Assembly (NCBI RefSeq): GCF_036173105.1
Contig: NZ_CP108053.1
Span: 2,852,001 to 2,916,000, forward strand
Origin: Streptomyces sp. NBC_00287
GTDB lineage: Bacteria > Actinomycetota > Actinomycetes > Streptomycetales > Streptomycetaceae
Direction of reading: 5' to 3'
DNA length: 64,000 nucleotides
A program made the translations under genes and the position numbers. Positions 51,459 to 59,427 of the stretch are shown in pieces. The notes beneath the pieces are model-generated. The model was given only the letters and a program-made list of their open reading frames with translations, was not told where the DNA came from and ran no database searches. Numbering within the stretch: position 1 is the stretch's first letter; each line of letters starts with the position of its first letter.

Positions 51459-52388
51459 GTGTCGTACGCAGGCCCTGAATTCGAACCGCCCCGCCGCCCG
51501 AGGCGCAGCCCCCTGACCGTGGCCCTCGCCGCGCTGGTGCCCGGCGCACTGCTGGGATGGGTGGTGTACGAGGGACTCGGCAGCGCCGGTGACGGGAGTG
51601 GCGGCGCGGAGGCGACGGCGGTGGGGACACCGTCGGCCCCTGTGTCCTCGTCCCCCACCGACGACGAGAAGCCGAGCCCGAGCGCCACGAGCTCCGCCCC
51701 TCCTGCCGCCTCCGGCCCCCTCAAGGGCAAGGTCGTCGTCATCGACCCCGGCCACAACCCGGCCAACTTCCAGCACACCGCCGAGATCAATCGCAAGGTG
51801 GACATCGGCACCGGCTACAAGGAGTGCGACACCACCGGCACGGCCACGAACGCCGGCTACACCGAGGCCAAGTTCACCCTCGACGTCGCCCACCGCATGC
51901 GCACGCTGCTGGAGGAGCAGGGCGCGACGGTGAAACTGACCCAGGACGGCGACCGTACGTACGGCCCCTGCATCGACGAGCGCGCCCGAATCGGCAACAA
52001 GGCGAAGGCCGACGCGGTGGTCTCGATCCACGCGGACGGCGCCGGCTCCGGCAACCGCGGCTTCCACGTCATCCTCCCCGGCTCGGTGAACTCCGGCGCC
52101 GCGGACACCCGCCCGATCGTCGCCCCCTCCCGCGACCTCGGCGAGCGCATCGCGGGCAACTTCGTCCGCGCCACCGGCAGCGCCCCCTCCAACTACGTCG
52201 GCGACGGCACCGGCTTGGTCACCCGCAAGGATCTCGGCGGTCTCAATCTGTCAACGGTTCCCAAGGTGTTCATCGAGTGCGGCAACATGCGCGATACCAA
52301 GGACGCGGCACAGCTGACCAGCGGTGCGTGGCGGCAGAAGGCGGCGCAAGGAATCTCTGAGGGAATCGTGAGTTTCCTGCGCGGGTAG
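51459..52388 (+). CDS. N-acetylmuramoyl-L-alanine amidase (Amidase_3), membrane-anchored
   Basis: A 309-residue cell-wall amidase. One N-terminal membrane anchor (LTVALAALVPGALLGWVVYE, residues 17-36) and a Ser/Pro linker lead into the zinc amidase domain from about residue 90. Its motifs are VVVIDPGHNPANF (first His), a Glu in GYTEAKFTLD, VVSIHADGAGSGNRG (second His) and VPKVFIECGNM (catalytic Glu). It cuts the bond between muramic acid and the stem peptide. The GTG start 51459 lies only 8 bases after a TAGAGT -10-like box, so the mRNA may be leaderless. Confidence 0.9.
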   Translation: MSYAGPEFEPPRRPRRSPLTVALAALVPGALLGWVVYEGLGSAGDGSGGAEATAVGTPSAPVSSSPTDDEKPSPSATSSAPPAASGPLKGKVVVIDPGHNPANFQHTAEINRKVDIGTGYKECDTTGTATNAGYTEAKFTLDVAHRMRTLLEEQGATVKLTQDGDRTYGPCIDERARIGNKAKADAVVSIHADGAGSGNRGFHVILPGSVNSGAADTRPIVAPSRDLGERIAGNFVRATGSAPSNYVGDGTGLVTRKDLGGLNLSTVPKVFIECGNMRDTKDAAQLTSGAWRQKAAQGISEGIVSFLRG

Positions 52389-52420
52389 TGATCAGCGCAC
52401 TGATCCCGGCGGACAGCCCG

Positions 52421-52451
52421 ATCGTACGGACGATAGGGTCGTCCGTACGAT
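52421..52451. terminator. Perfect 13-base palindrome after amidase
   Basis: ATCGTACGGACGA (52421-52433) and TCGTCCGTACGAT (52439-52451) form a perfect stem with a 5-base loop. No T-tract follows. It can end the amidase transcript or serve as an operator for the membrane gene 99 bases downstream. Confidence 0.6.
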
Positions 52452-52550
52452 GAGGGGCCACCCCCGCGCTTCACACCGGGGCCTTACGGCGACATGGTGA
52501 CAGCGACGCCTCTACCGATGACGAGTTGACTGAACCGAAGGACCTTTGAA

Positions 52551-53381
52551 GTGAATATCCGCTCCCTCACTCGAGGCGACGGCGTGGTGATCGGAGCAGC
52601 GGTGTTGCTCTTCGTCGCGTCGTTCCTCGCTACGTTCGACGGCGACGGCAGTGACATCCCCAACGCCTGGGACAACCTCGGCCTGGTGATGAGCGTGTAC
52701 CTCGGCGGCATCATCGGCGCGGTTCTGATCGTTGTCGCCCGCGCACTCCCGCAGCCTCGCAAGGTCGTCGGCCTCGACCTCGGTCCGCTCGGTGTCGCGC
52801 TCACGATCTTCTCCGCGTGGACGGCGCTCTGGACAATCTTCGACCCGCTGGGCGCGTTCAGCGACCAGTTCGGTGCCTCGGACGTCGGGGCGGGCTCCGG
52901 CCTCATCCTCGGCCTGATCGCCGCCCTCCTGCTGGCCGCCGCCGCCGTCGCGGGCCCCCTGGTCCCCGCCCTCCAGGCCGCCCTCATCCCGGCCCCCCGC
53001 CCCGCGGCCCCACAGCCCTACGGCGGTCAGCCGCAGGGTGGTTACGGCTACCCGGGCGCCCCGGGTGCACAGCAGCCGGCGCCGCAGCCGGGGCAGCCGT
53101 ACGGCGCTCAGCCGCAGGCCGGGCAGCCGTTCGGTGGGCAGCCGCAGCCGGGGCAGCAGCCGCAGGCGCCGCAGCCGGCCGGGGACTTCTCCCCGTTCTG
53201 GTTCGCCGTGCCGGTGCCGCGTCCGCTGTTCGGGGAGGACGGTTCGCCCACGCCGATCGCCGAACTGGCGCCGGGCACCTGGTACCTGGCCGTCGAGCAG
53301 CGCGGCCCGAACCTGATCGCGCAGACGCAGGACGGTCGTCGCGGTGTCCTCCAGGACACCAGCGGCATTCAGCGCGGCTGA
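52551..53381 (+). CDS. Membrane protein with Pro/Gln/Gly-rich cytoplasmic tail
   Basis: A 276-residue protein with four membrane helices in the first 150 residues (VVIGAAVLLFVASFLATF, LVMSVYLGGIIGAVLIVVAR, VALTIFSAWTALWTIF, LILGLIAALLLAAAAVAGPL). A low-complexity region of GGQPQ/PQPGQ/YGAQPQ repeats (155-220) follows, then a folded C-terminal strand domain (WFAVPVPRPLFGEDGSPTPI, QTQDGRRGVLQDTSG). It resembles the DUF5336-like actinobacterial membrane proteins. Function is unknown; the repeat tail suggests a scaffold. Confidence 0.8.
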   Translation: MNIRSLTRGDGVVIGAAVLLFVASFLATFDGDGSDIPNAWDNLGLVMSVYLGGIIGAVLIVVARALPQPRKVVGLDLGPLGVALTIFSAWTALWTIFDPLGAFSDQFGASDVGAGSGLILGLIAALLLAAAAVAGPLVPALQAALIPAPRPAAPQPYGGQPQGGYGYPGAPGAQQPAPQPGQPYGAQPQAGQPFGGQPQPGQQPQAPQPAGDFSPFWFAVPVPRPLFGEDGSPTPIAELAPGTWYLAVEQRGPNLIAQTQDGRRGVLQDTSGIQRG

Positions 53382-53394
53382 CAACCCCGTCGTC

Positions 53395-53426
53395 ACGGCC
53401 CCTCGCCCTTCCGGGCGGGGGGCCGT
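53395..53426 (+). terminator. Hairpin terminator
   Basis: ACGGCCCCTCGCCC (53395-53408) pairs with GGGCGGGGGGCCGT (53413-53426), with one G-T wobble and a 4-base TTCC loop, ending the membrane-protein gene. Confidence 0.75.
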
Positions 53427-53452
53427 TGTCGTACAGTCGCAGCCCCCATGAA

Positions 53453-53467
53453 CTGACATACCGTCAG
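53453..53467. promoter_or_regulatory. Palindromic operator-like site before LLM gene
   Basis: CTGAC-ATACC-GTCAG is a perfect 5-base-arm palindrome lying 8 bases before the start codon of the LLM oxidoreductase, overlapping the ribosome-binding site AGGAGG. A similar CTGAC...ATCAG site lies before the MBL-fold gene at 62352. Confidence 0.45.
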
Positions 53468-53475
53468 GAGGTGCC

Positions 53476-54480
53476 ATGCGGCTCGGTCTTGCCCTCGGTT
53501 ACTGGGGTCGCGGCCCCTCCCCCGACCACGTCCCCCTCGCCCAGGAAGCCGAGCGGCTCGGGTACGACTCCGTGTGGACCGCCGAGAGTTGGGGTTCCGA
53601 CGCGTTCACCCCGCTCACCTGGATCGCCGCGCAGACGTCAAGGATCAAGCTGGGTACGGCGGTTGCGCAGATGGCCGCCAGGTCGCCGACCACGACCGCC
53701 ATGCACGCCCTCACCCTCGACCATCTCTCCGGCGGCCGCATGATGCTCGGGCTCGGGTTGTCCGGGCCGCAGGTGGTGGAGGGCTGGTACGGGCGCCCGT
53801 TCCCGAAGTCGCCGCTCAGCGCGACCAGGGAGTACGTCGACGTCGTACGGCAAGTCCTCAGGCGCGAGGCCCCCGTCACGCTCGACGGCCGCTTCCATTC
53901 CCTTCCCTATCGAGGCGCCGACGCCACAGGGCTCGGCAAAGCCCTCAAGCCCATCACTCACCCCCTCCGCCCCGACCTCCCCGTCCTCCTCGGCGCCGAG
54001 GGCCCGAAGAACGTCGCCCAGACCACCCGTATCGCCGACGGTTGGCTCCCGCTGTACTGGTCGCCCACCCGCCCCGAGGCATACGCGCTCCCCGACCTCC
54101 CGGAGGGCTTCCTCGTCGCCCCCATGGCCCAGGTCCGGGTCTGCGACGACGTACGCGAAGGCCTGCTCCCCGTGAAGACCATGCTCGGCTTCTACATCGG
54201 CGGCATGGGTCACGCGGCGCACAACTTCCACGCCGACCTCATGGCTCGCATGGGTTACGAGGAGGAGGCCCGGCGCATCCAGCGGCTGTTCCTCGAAGGG
54301 CATCGGCAGGAGGCCGTGCTCGCCGTCCCGGATGCCTTCGCCGACGAGATCTCCCTGGTCGGCCCGCGTGAACGCATCGCCGAACGCCTGGAGTTGTGGC
54401 GCAAGGGCCCGGTGACGGACCTGCTCGCGCTGGCCCCGGACGAGGAGTCGCTGCGCGTGCTCGCCGAGCTCAACCGGTGA
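53476..54480 (+). CDS. LLM-class F420-dependent oxidoreductase
   Basis: A 334-residue luciferase-like TIM barrel: LGLALGYWGRGPSPDHVPLA, LGYDSVWTAESWGSDAFTPL, SGGRMMLGLGLSGPQVVEGW and VLLGAEGPKNVAQTTRIADG are typical of the F420-dependent subgroup. Such enzymes move hydride between F420 and ketones, alcohols or unsaturated acyl groups. ATG 53476 follows AGGAGGTGCC. The substrate is not deducible. Control by the palindrome just upstream is likely. Confidence 0.88.
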   Translation: MRLGLALGYWGRGPSPDHVPLAQEAERLGYDSVWTAESWGSDAFTPLTWIAAQTSRIKLGTAVAQMAARSPTTTAMHALTLDHLSGGRMMLGLGLSGPQVVEGWYGRPFPKSPLSATREYVDVVRQVLRREAPVTLDGRFHSLPYRGADATGLGKALKPITHPLRPDLPVLLGAEGPKNVAQTTRIADGWLPLYWSPTRPEAYALPDLPEGFLVAPMAQVRVCDDVREGLLPVKTMLGFYIGGMGHAAHNFHADLMARMGYEEEARRIQRLFLEGHRQEAVLAVPDAFADEISLVGPRERIAERLELWRKGPVTDLLALAPDEESLRVLAELNR

Positions 54481-54520
54481 ACTCGCGTTTGGTTCACGGT
54501 TGAGCGGCTACCCGAGGGGC

Positions 54521-54814
54521 ATGTCCCCTCGATATCGCAACGGTGCCAATCAGGCCGGCACGGTCATCGCGATCGTCGCCGACGTCATGGCTCTCATTCT
54601 GGGCCTGTGGATCCTGATGTACCTGCTGGACGCGAACCGCGCTAACGACTTCGTGCAGTTCATCCATGACGCGGCCCGCTGGCTGGCGGGCTGGTCCCAC
54701 GACCTGTTCACCTTCGACGAGCAGTGGGCCAGGGTGGTGGCGGGGTACGGTCTCGCCGCGGTGGTCTACCTGTTCATCGGACACGCCATCGCGAACCGCA
54801 CCCACCGCCACTGA
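54521..54814 (+). CDS. Small two-helix membrane protein
   Basis: A 97-residue protein with two membrane helices (VIAIVADVMALILGLWILMY and VVAGYGLAAVVYLFIGHAIA) linked by a loop rich in Asp, Trp and Phe. It ends in a basic NRTHRH tail. It resembles small Streptomyces membrane proteins of unknown role. ATG 54521 is used; TTG 54500 is an alternative that adds seven residues and leaves the GAGGGG purine box inside the gene. Confidence 0.7.
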   Translation: MSPRYRNGANQAGTVIAIVADVMALILGLWILMYLLDANRANDFVQFIHDAARWLAGWSHDLFTFDEQWARVVAGYGLAAVVYLFIGHAIANRTHRH

Positions 54815-54941
54815 GCGCTCCGCTGGAAGTGCCGCGATGTGCCGTCGGTTCGCTGCGGCGCCGTCGTGGCTGGTCGCGCAGTTCCCCGCGCCCCTTCAGG
54901 GCGCTGCCGAACCGCAGCGGACTGCGCCCGGCCCGCTCAGG

Positions 54942-56012
54942 TCAGCCGCAACAATCCGGATCCAGCCCCATCGGCAGACGATCCCCGCCGAACACCTGGC
55001 AGGTCGCCTCGTCCCCGCCCAGCGCGGCGACGGCGAGCAGCAGTGACCCCGCGGTCCAAGCGGTCAGTTCCCTGGGCCAGATCGCGTCGTCCTCGAAGAC
55101 GTAGCCCGTCCAGTACAGGCCGGTCTCCTCGTCCCGCAGATGCTGGATCGACTGGAGGATGTCCAGCGCCCGGTCGGATTCGCCCACCGCCCAGAGCGCG
55201 AGGGCGAGTTCGGCCGATTCGCCGCCGGTCACCCACGGGTTGGGGACGACGCACCGCACGCCGAGCCCGGGCACGACGAAGCGGTCCCAGGACTCCTCGA
55301 TCCGCGCCTTGGCCTCGGCGCCGGTGAGGGCGCCGCCCAGCACCGGGTAGTACCAGTCCATCGAGTAGCGGTCCTTGTCCAGGAACCGCTCGGGGTGACG
55401 GCGGATGGCGTGGCGAAGGGCTCCCGCCGCCAACTCCCAGTCGGGTTGGGGCTCTTCCCGCTGCTCGGCGATGGCGAGCGCGCACCGCAGCGCGTGGTGG
55501 ATCGAGGAGGATCCCGTCAGCAGCGCGTCCGTCGTCGCCGTACCGTCGTCGTCCCGTCGCCAGCCGATCTGTCCGCCGGGCTGCTGGAGCTTCAGCACGC
55601 ACTCGGTCGCCGCGTAGACGGTCGGCCACATGCGGTCCAGGAAGGTGTCGTCGCCGGTGGAGAGGTAGTGGTGCCACACTCCTACGGCTATGTAGGCGAC
55701 GAAGTTCGTCTCGCGCCCGCGGTCGGTGACGTCGTCGAAGGCTCCGTCCTGGTACGCCGCGTACCAGGAGCCGTCCTCGTTCTGGTGCCGCGCGAGCCAC
55801 TCGTACGCCCGCTCGGCGGCCTCGTGTTCACCGGCCGCGTCCAGGCCCATGGCCGCTTCGACATGGTCCCAGGGGTCGAGGTGATGGCCCCGGAACCACG
55901 GGATGGCGCCGTCCTCCCGCTGTACGGCGAGCAGTCCGGCGACGGTCGCGGCGGCTTGCTCGGCGGTGAGGACCCCGGGCAGGACGAGGTGTTCTGTCCG
56001 GGGGGTGGTCAC
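54942..56012 (-). CDS. Terpenoid cyclase/prenyltransferase-fold protein
   Basis: A 356-residue protein of the (alpha/alpha)6-barrel type seen in squalene-hopene cyclases and glucosidase-like proteins: AEQAAATVAGLLAVQREDGA, ERAYEWLARHQNEDGSWYAA (a QNEDGSW repeat as in QW motifs) and HLRDEETGLYWTGYVF. It lacks the DxDD protonation motif of true class II cyclases, so the activity is uncertain; it may act on a polyprenyl or sugar chain. The GTG start overlaps the upstream methyltransferase stop (GTGA). It is the third gene of an operon with a glycosyltransferase and a methyltransferase. Confidence 0.78.
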   Translation of the reverse strand: MTTPRTEHLVLPGVLTAEQAAATVAGLLAVQREDGAIPWFRGHHLDPWDHVEAAMGLDAAGEHEAAERAYEWLARHQNEDGSWYAAYQDGAFDDVTDRGRETNFVAYIAVGVWHHYLSTGDDTFLDRMWPTVYAATECVLKLQQPGGQIGWRRDDDGTATTDALLTGSSSIHHALRCALAIAEQREEPQPDWELAAGALRHAIRRHPERFLDKDRYSMDWYYPVLGGALTGAEAKARIEESWDRFVVPGLGVRCVVPNPWVTGGESAELALALWAVGESDRALDILQSIQHLRDEETGLYWTGYVFEDDAIWPRELTAWTAGSLLLAVAALGGDEATCQVFGGDRLPMGLDPDCCG

Positions 56013-56743
56013 TTGGCGTCCACCCGGGGGAGATGGGGCTTGGTCGCGTACGCCACGAAGCTCTTGCCGATCAGCGGGTTCAGCGCCTGTTCGGCGACCC
56101 GGGTGGCCAGCGGCTTCTTCATGATGTCCCAGACCAGCAGCTTGTGGTACGCCCGCACCGGCAGCGCCTTGTCGTTGTCGACGCCGAACGCGCACTTCAG
56201 CCACCAGTACGGCGAGTGCAGCGCGTGGGCGTGGTGGGTGCCGTACGGCTTGAGGCCCGCCTCGCGGATCTTCGCGAGCAGTTCGTCCGCCTTGTAGATG
56301 CGGATGTGGCCGCCCTCGACCTCGTGGTAGGCGTCGGACAGCGTCCAGCAGACCTTCTCGGGGCCGTAGCGCGGGACGGTGATGGCGATCCGGCCGCCGG
56401 GCCTGAGCACCCGGACCATCTCGGCGAGTACGCCCTTGTCGTCCGGGATGTGCTCCATGACCTCGGAGATGATGACGACGTCGAAGGACTCGTCGGGGAA
56501 GGGCAGCGCGAGCGCGTCGCCCTCCATCGCCGTCGCGGTGGCGCCCTCGGGGGCCTCGCCCGCCTCCTTCATCGCCGCGAACCACTTCGCGACCTCGCGG
56601 ATCTCCTCGCCGTTCTGGTCCAGCGCGACGACCTGGGCGCCGCGCCGGTAGCACTCGAACGCGTGCCGGCCGGCACCGCATCCGAGGTCCAGTACGCGGT
56701 CGCCCGGGGCTAGCGGGAACCGGGAGAAGTCGACGGTCAGCAC
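56009..56743 (-). CDS. Class I SAM-dependent methyltransferase
   Basis: A 244-residue methyltransferase: SAM-binding VLDLGCGAGRHAFECYRRGA (residues 18-37), VVALDQNGEEI, MEGDALALPFPDESFDVV and VLRPGGRIAITVPRYGPEKV. Start GTG 56743 overlaps the glycosyltransferase stop by 7 bases. The conserved W/Y-rich tail (HSPYWWLKCAFGVDNDKALP) suggests a lipid or polyprenyl-linked acceptor. It is expected to modify the same unknown product as its operon partners. Confidence 0.88.
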   Translation of the reverse strand: MLTVDFSRFPLAPGDRVLDLGCGAGRHAFECYRRGAQVVALDQNGEEIREVAKWFAAMKEAGEAPEGATATAMEGDALALPFPDESFDVVIISEVMEHIPDDKGVLAEMVRVLRPGGRIAITVPRYGPEKVCWTLSDAYHEVEGGHIRIYKADELLAKIREAGLKPYGTHHAHALHSPYWWLKCAFGVDNDKALPVRAYHKLLVWDIMKKPLATRVAEQALNPLIGKSFVAYATKPHLPRVDAK

Positions 56744-58146
56744 GTGGCCCTGCTTTCGGAATAGGAACCTTCTGAGGCCGCCGCGGAGCGGCCGGGGGTC
56801 TGGATCGCGGAGCGATCGACGGCTGGGGGCGCGGAGCGGCCTTGGTCCGTGGCCGCGGAGCGGGCGATCGCCTCGCGGTAGTGGGCCACCGTGCCTTCCG
56901 CGGCTCGGGCCCAGGTGAAGTGCCGCAGCACCCGCTCGCGGCCGGCCCGGCCGAGCCGTACGCGCAACTCGGGGTCGCCCAGGAGTCGGCTCAGGCCGGC
57001 GGCCAGCGCACCCGCGTCGCCGGGCGGTACCGCCAGACAGGTCTCGCCGTCCGTGCCGGCCACCTCCGGGATCGCGCCGCCGGTCGTGGCGATCAGGGGC
57101 GTGCCGGTGGCCATGGCCTCGGCGGCGGGGAGGGAGAAGCCCTCGTACAGCGACGGCACGCAGGCGACCTGCGCCGAGCGGACCAGGTCGACCAGTTCGG
57201 CGTCCGAGATGCCCTTGACGAACTCGACGGCGCCTTCGAGGCCGTACCGCTCGACGGCCTGCGCGACCGGGCCCTCGGCGGGCTTCTTGCCGACGACGAC
57301 GAGGTGGGCGTCGGGGTGTTCGGTGCGCACCTTCGCGAGCGCCTCGACGAGGAAGACGAGTCCCTTGAGGGGGACGTCCGCGCTGGAGGTGGTGACGATC
57401 CGGCCGGGGACGACCGCCACCGACGGATCCGGCTTGAACAGGTCCGTGTCGGCGCCGATGTGGACGACGTGGATACGGTCCTCGCGCACCCCGAGGTGGT
57501 CGACGATCTCGGCGCGGGAGGTGCCGGAGACGGTGAGGACGGACGGCAGGCGGCGCGCGACGCGCTTCTGCATCCGGGTGAAGGCGTACCAGCGGCGCAC
57601 CGAGTACCGGCGCTGCCAGCCCTCGGCTGCGTCCAGCTCCAACTGGCGGTCCACGGTGATGGGGTGGTGGATGGTGGTGACGAGAGGGGCTCCCACGTCG
57701 CCCAACAAGCCGTACCCCAGCGTCTGGTTGTCGTGGACGACGTCGAACTCGCCGCGCCGGGCGCGCAGATGGCGGCGGGCGCGCAGGGAGAAGGTCAGGG
57801 GCTCGGGGAAGCCGCCGGTCCACATGGTGGCCACTTCCACCGCGTCGATCCAGTCGCGGTACTCGCCCCGCTTCGGGGTGCGGAAGGGGTCCGGCTGGCG
57901 GTACAGATCGAGGCTGGCCAGCTCGGTGAGCGGGACGCCCTCGTCGAGGACCGGGTAGGGCTGGGAGCCGATGACCTCGACCCGGTGGCCGAGGCGGGCC
58001 AGTTCGCGGGAGAGGTGGCGGACGTAGACGCCCTGGCCGCCGCAGAACGGGTTCCCTTTATAGGTGAGAAGCGCGATGTCGAGAGGTCGCTCGCCGTCCG
58101 CGGCGGGCTCCTTGGGGGAACCCGTCCGACTGGCCTCAGCGGTCAC
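56737..58146 (-). CDS. GT4-family glycosyltransferase
   Basis: A 469-residue GT-B glycosyltransferase. The N-terminal donor-side loop is NPFCGGQGVYVRHLSRELAR, followed by YEGFSLPAAEAMATGTPLIA (the E-x7-E sugar-nucleotide motif), HIGADTDLFKPDPSV and TSSADVPLKGLVFL. It transfers a sugar from a nucleotide donor to a lipid or small-molecule acceptor at the membrane. The last 40 residues (from RSAATDQGRSAPP) are low complexity. It heads the glycosyltransferase-methyltransferase-cyclase operon and is divergent from the TetR gene at 58319. Confidence 0.9.
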   Translation of the reverse strand: MTAEASRTGSPKEPAADGERPLDIALLTYKGNPFCGGQGVYVRHLSRELARLGHRVEVIGSQPYPVLDEGVPLTELASLDLYRQPDPFRTPKRGEYRDWIDAVEVATMWTGGFPEPLTFSLRARRHLRARRGEFDVVHDNQTLGYGLLGDVGAPLVTTIHHPITVDRQLELDAAEGWQRRYSVRRWYAFTRMQKRVARRLPSVLTVSGTSRAEIVDHLGVREDRIHVVHIGADTDLFKPDPSVAVVPGRIVTTSSADVPLKGLVFLVEALAKVRTEHPDAHLVVVGKKPAEGPVAQAVERYGLEGAVEFVKGISDAELVDLVRSAQVACVPSLYEGFSLPAAEAMATGTPLIATTGGAIPEVAGTDGETCLAVPPGDAGALAAGLSRLLGDPELRVRLGRAGRERVLRHFTWARAAEGTVAHYREAIARSAATDQGRSAPPAVDRSAIQTPGRSAAASEGSYSESRATC

Positions 58147-58199
58147 TCTGGGCCCCCTTCTCCCTGCACTGTCCCGCGAGATTACGCCGGGACGCTAAT

Positions 58200-58262
58200 C
58201 TAGAACAAGTTACAGACTTGATCGTTCAAGAGGCTCCGAATCTACCGGCAGGTAGAGGCGGC
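58200..58262. promoter_or_regulatory. Divergent operator cluster with KstR-like site
   Basis: CTAGAACAAGTTACAG (58200-58215) matches the CTAGAACGCGTTCCAG site at 40334. It is followed by CTTGA-TCGT-TCAAG (near 58217-58230) and TCTACC-GGCA-GGTAGA (near 58240-58255), two more palindromes. They lie between the divergent glycosyltransferase operon and the TetR gene, which they probably control. Confidence 0.6.
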
Positions 58263-58318
58263 GTGAGCAGTGGATCAGGTGATTCACGCCACGGTCGCGC
58301 CATGGCGAGGGGAACAAG

Positions 58319-58948
58319 GTGGACAAGGTGGCAGCCAGTACCGCGAGACCCGTCACCCCGCCCCTCACCGAGCGCCAGGCGGCGCGCCGCCGCCGCATCC
58401 TGCACGCGAGCGCGCAGTTGGCCAGCCGGGGTGGTTTCGACGCGGTGCAGATGCGGGAGGTCGCGGAGTCGTCGCAGGTAGCGCTCGGCACCCTCTACCG
58501 CTACTTCCCCTCCAAGATCCATCTACTGGTCGCCACGATGCAGGATCAGCTGGAGCACATGCACGGCACGCTGCGGAAGAAGCCGCCCGCGGGCGACACG
58601 GCGGCGGAGCGGGTCGCGGAGACGTTGATGCGCGCCTTCCGGGCCCTGCAGCGCGAGCCGCATCTGGCCGACGCCATGGTCCGCGCCCTGACCTTCGCGG
58701 ATCGCAGTGTGTCGCCGGAGGTGGATCAGGTGTCCCGGCAGACGACCGTGATCATCCTGGACGCGATGGGGCAGGAGAATCCGACGCCGGAGCAGCTGTC
58801 GGCGGTGCGGGTCATCGAGCACACCTGGCACTCGGCGCTGATCACCTGGCTGTCGGGCCGCGCTTCTATCGCCCAGGTGAAGATCGACATCGAGACGGTC
58901 TGCCGTCTGATCGACCTCACGGCCCCCACGGCCCCCACAGACACGTGA
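58319..58948 (+). CDS. TetR-family regulator, KstR-like
   Basis: A 209-residue TetR-family repressor resembling KstR, the regulator of cholesterol and related lipid catabolism in actinobacteria: ARRRRILHASAQLASRGGFD, VQMREVAESSQVALGTLYRY, YFPSKIHLLVATMQDQLEHM and the long helical C-domain with TWHSALITWLSGRASIAQVK. Ligands in the family are acyl-CoA thioesters of the lipid. GTG 58319 follows GCGAGGGGAACAAG. CTAGAAC-type sites lie upstream and before two other operons in this window. Confidence 0.85.
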   Translation: MDKVAASTARPVTPPLTERQAARRRRILHASAQLASRGGFDAVQMREVAESSQVALGTLYRYFPSKIHLLVATMQDQLEHMHGTLRKKPPAGDTAAERVAETLMRAFRALQREPHLADAMVRALTFADRSVSPEVDQVSRQTTVIILDAMGQENPTPEQLSAVRVIEHTWHSALITWLSGRASIAQVKIDIETVCRLIDLTAPTAPTDT

Positions 58949-58952
58949 ATGA

Positions 58953-59137
58953 CCTACGAGACGGGTTCCCTGCGCCGGTATTACCCGGATCAGGTAATGG
59001 GGGTCGCCATCCGGCCTGACTGCTGCCTTCTGGCCTCTCAGCCCGGACCGTCGACGTCGGCACCGGCGTAAGCGTCGAGCTGTTGCTTTCCGCCGAGTCG
59101 GCTACTCCGGTTCGGACTCCCTCACTCGTCCCGTAGG
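58953..59137 (-). ncRNA. Structured RNA resembling a TPP aptamer, no thiamine gene attached
   Basis: On the minus strand this about 185-base RNA closes with an 11-base helix, CCTACGGGACG (5') with CGTCTCGTAGG (3'), one pair being G-U, which works only on this strand. Inside are GGTCCGGGCTGAGAGG and ACCTGATCCGGGTAATACCGG, the two most conserved parts of the TPP riboswitch (the GCUGAGA loop and the P4/P5 side). The P1 partner that usually follows GCGCAGGGA is replaced, and there is a long extra domain at the 5' side. Downstream on this strand lies only the 3' end of the TetR gene, antisense. An SRP-like or other structured RNA is the alternative. Confidence 0.5.
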
Positions 59138-59188
59138 CCTCTTACCAGAATAGAACGCCCACTGAAGGATGAAAAGGGTAAATATTCC

Positions 59189-59422
59189 CTAATCCTCCGG
59201 CGGAAAGACCGGCTCCCCGCTCCCCAGCAGCGTGATCACGATCGCCTCCACCGGGCAGGTCTCCGCCGCCGCCAGAACCTGCTCGTTGGCGTCCGTCTCC
59301 GCCTCGACCGGGTGGGACTGGCGGGCCGTGTCGAGGCGGAATCCGTCGGGTGCCCGGTGGACGCACTGGGCCGAGCCGATGCACACCGACCGGTCGACCT
59401 CGACGTGCCAGCGGTCTCCCAT
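59189..59422 (-). CDS. [3Fe-4S] ferredoxin
   Basis: A 77-residue ferredoxin of the P450/Rieske-partner type: CIGSAQC and a later CPVEAI give a 3Cys pattern for a [3Fe-4S] cluster, with the usual VDRSVCIGSAQCVHRAPDGF. It carries electrons to a cytochrome P450 or oxygenase that is not in the window. It starts 5 bases after the aldehyde dehydrogenase stop and shares its transcript. Confidence 0.92.
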   Translation of the reverse strand: MGDRWHVEVDRSVCIGSAQCVHRAPDGFRLDTARQSHPVEAETDANEQVLAAAETCPVEAIVITLLGSGEPVFPPED

Positions 59423-59427
59423 TCTCT

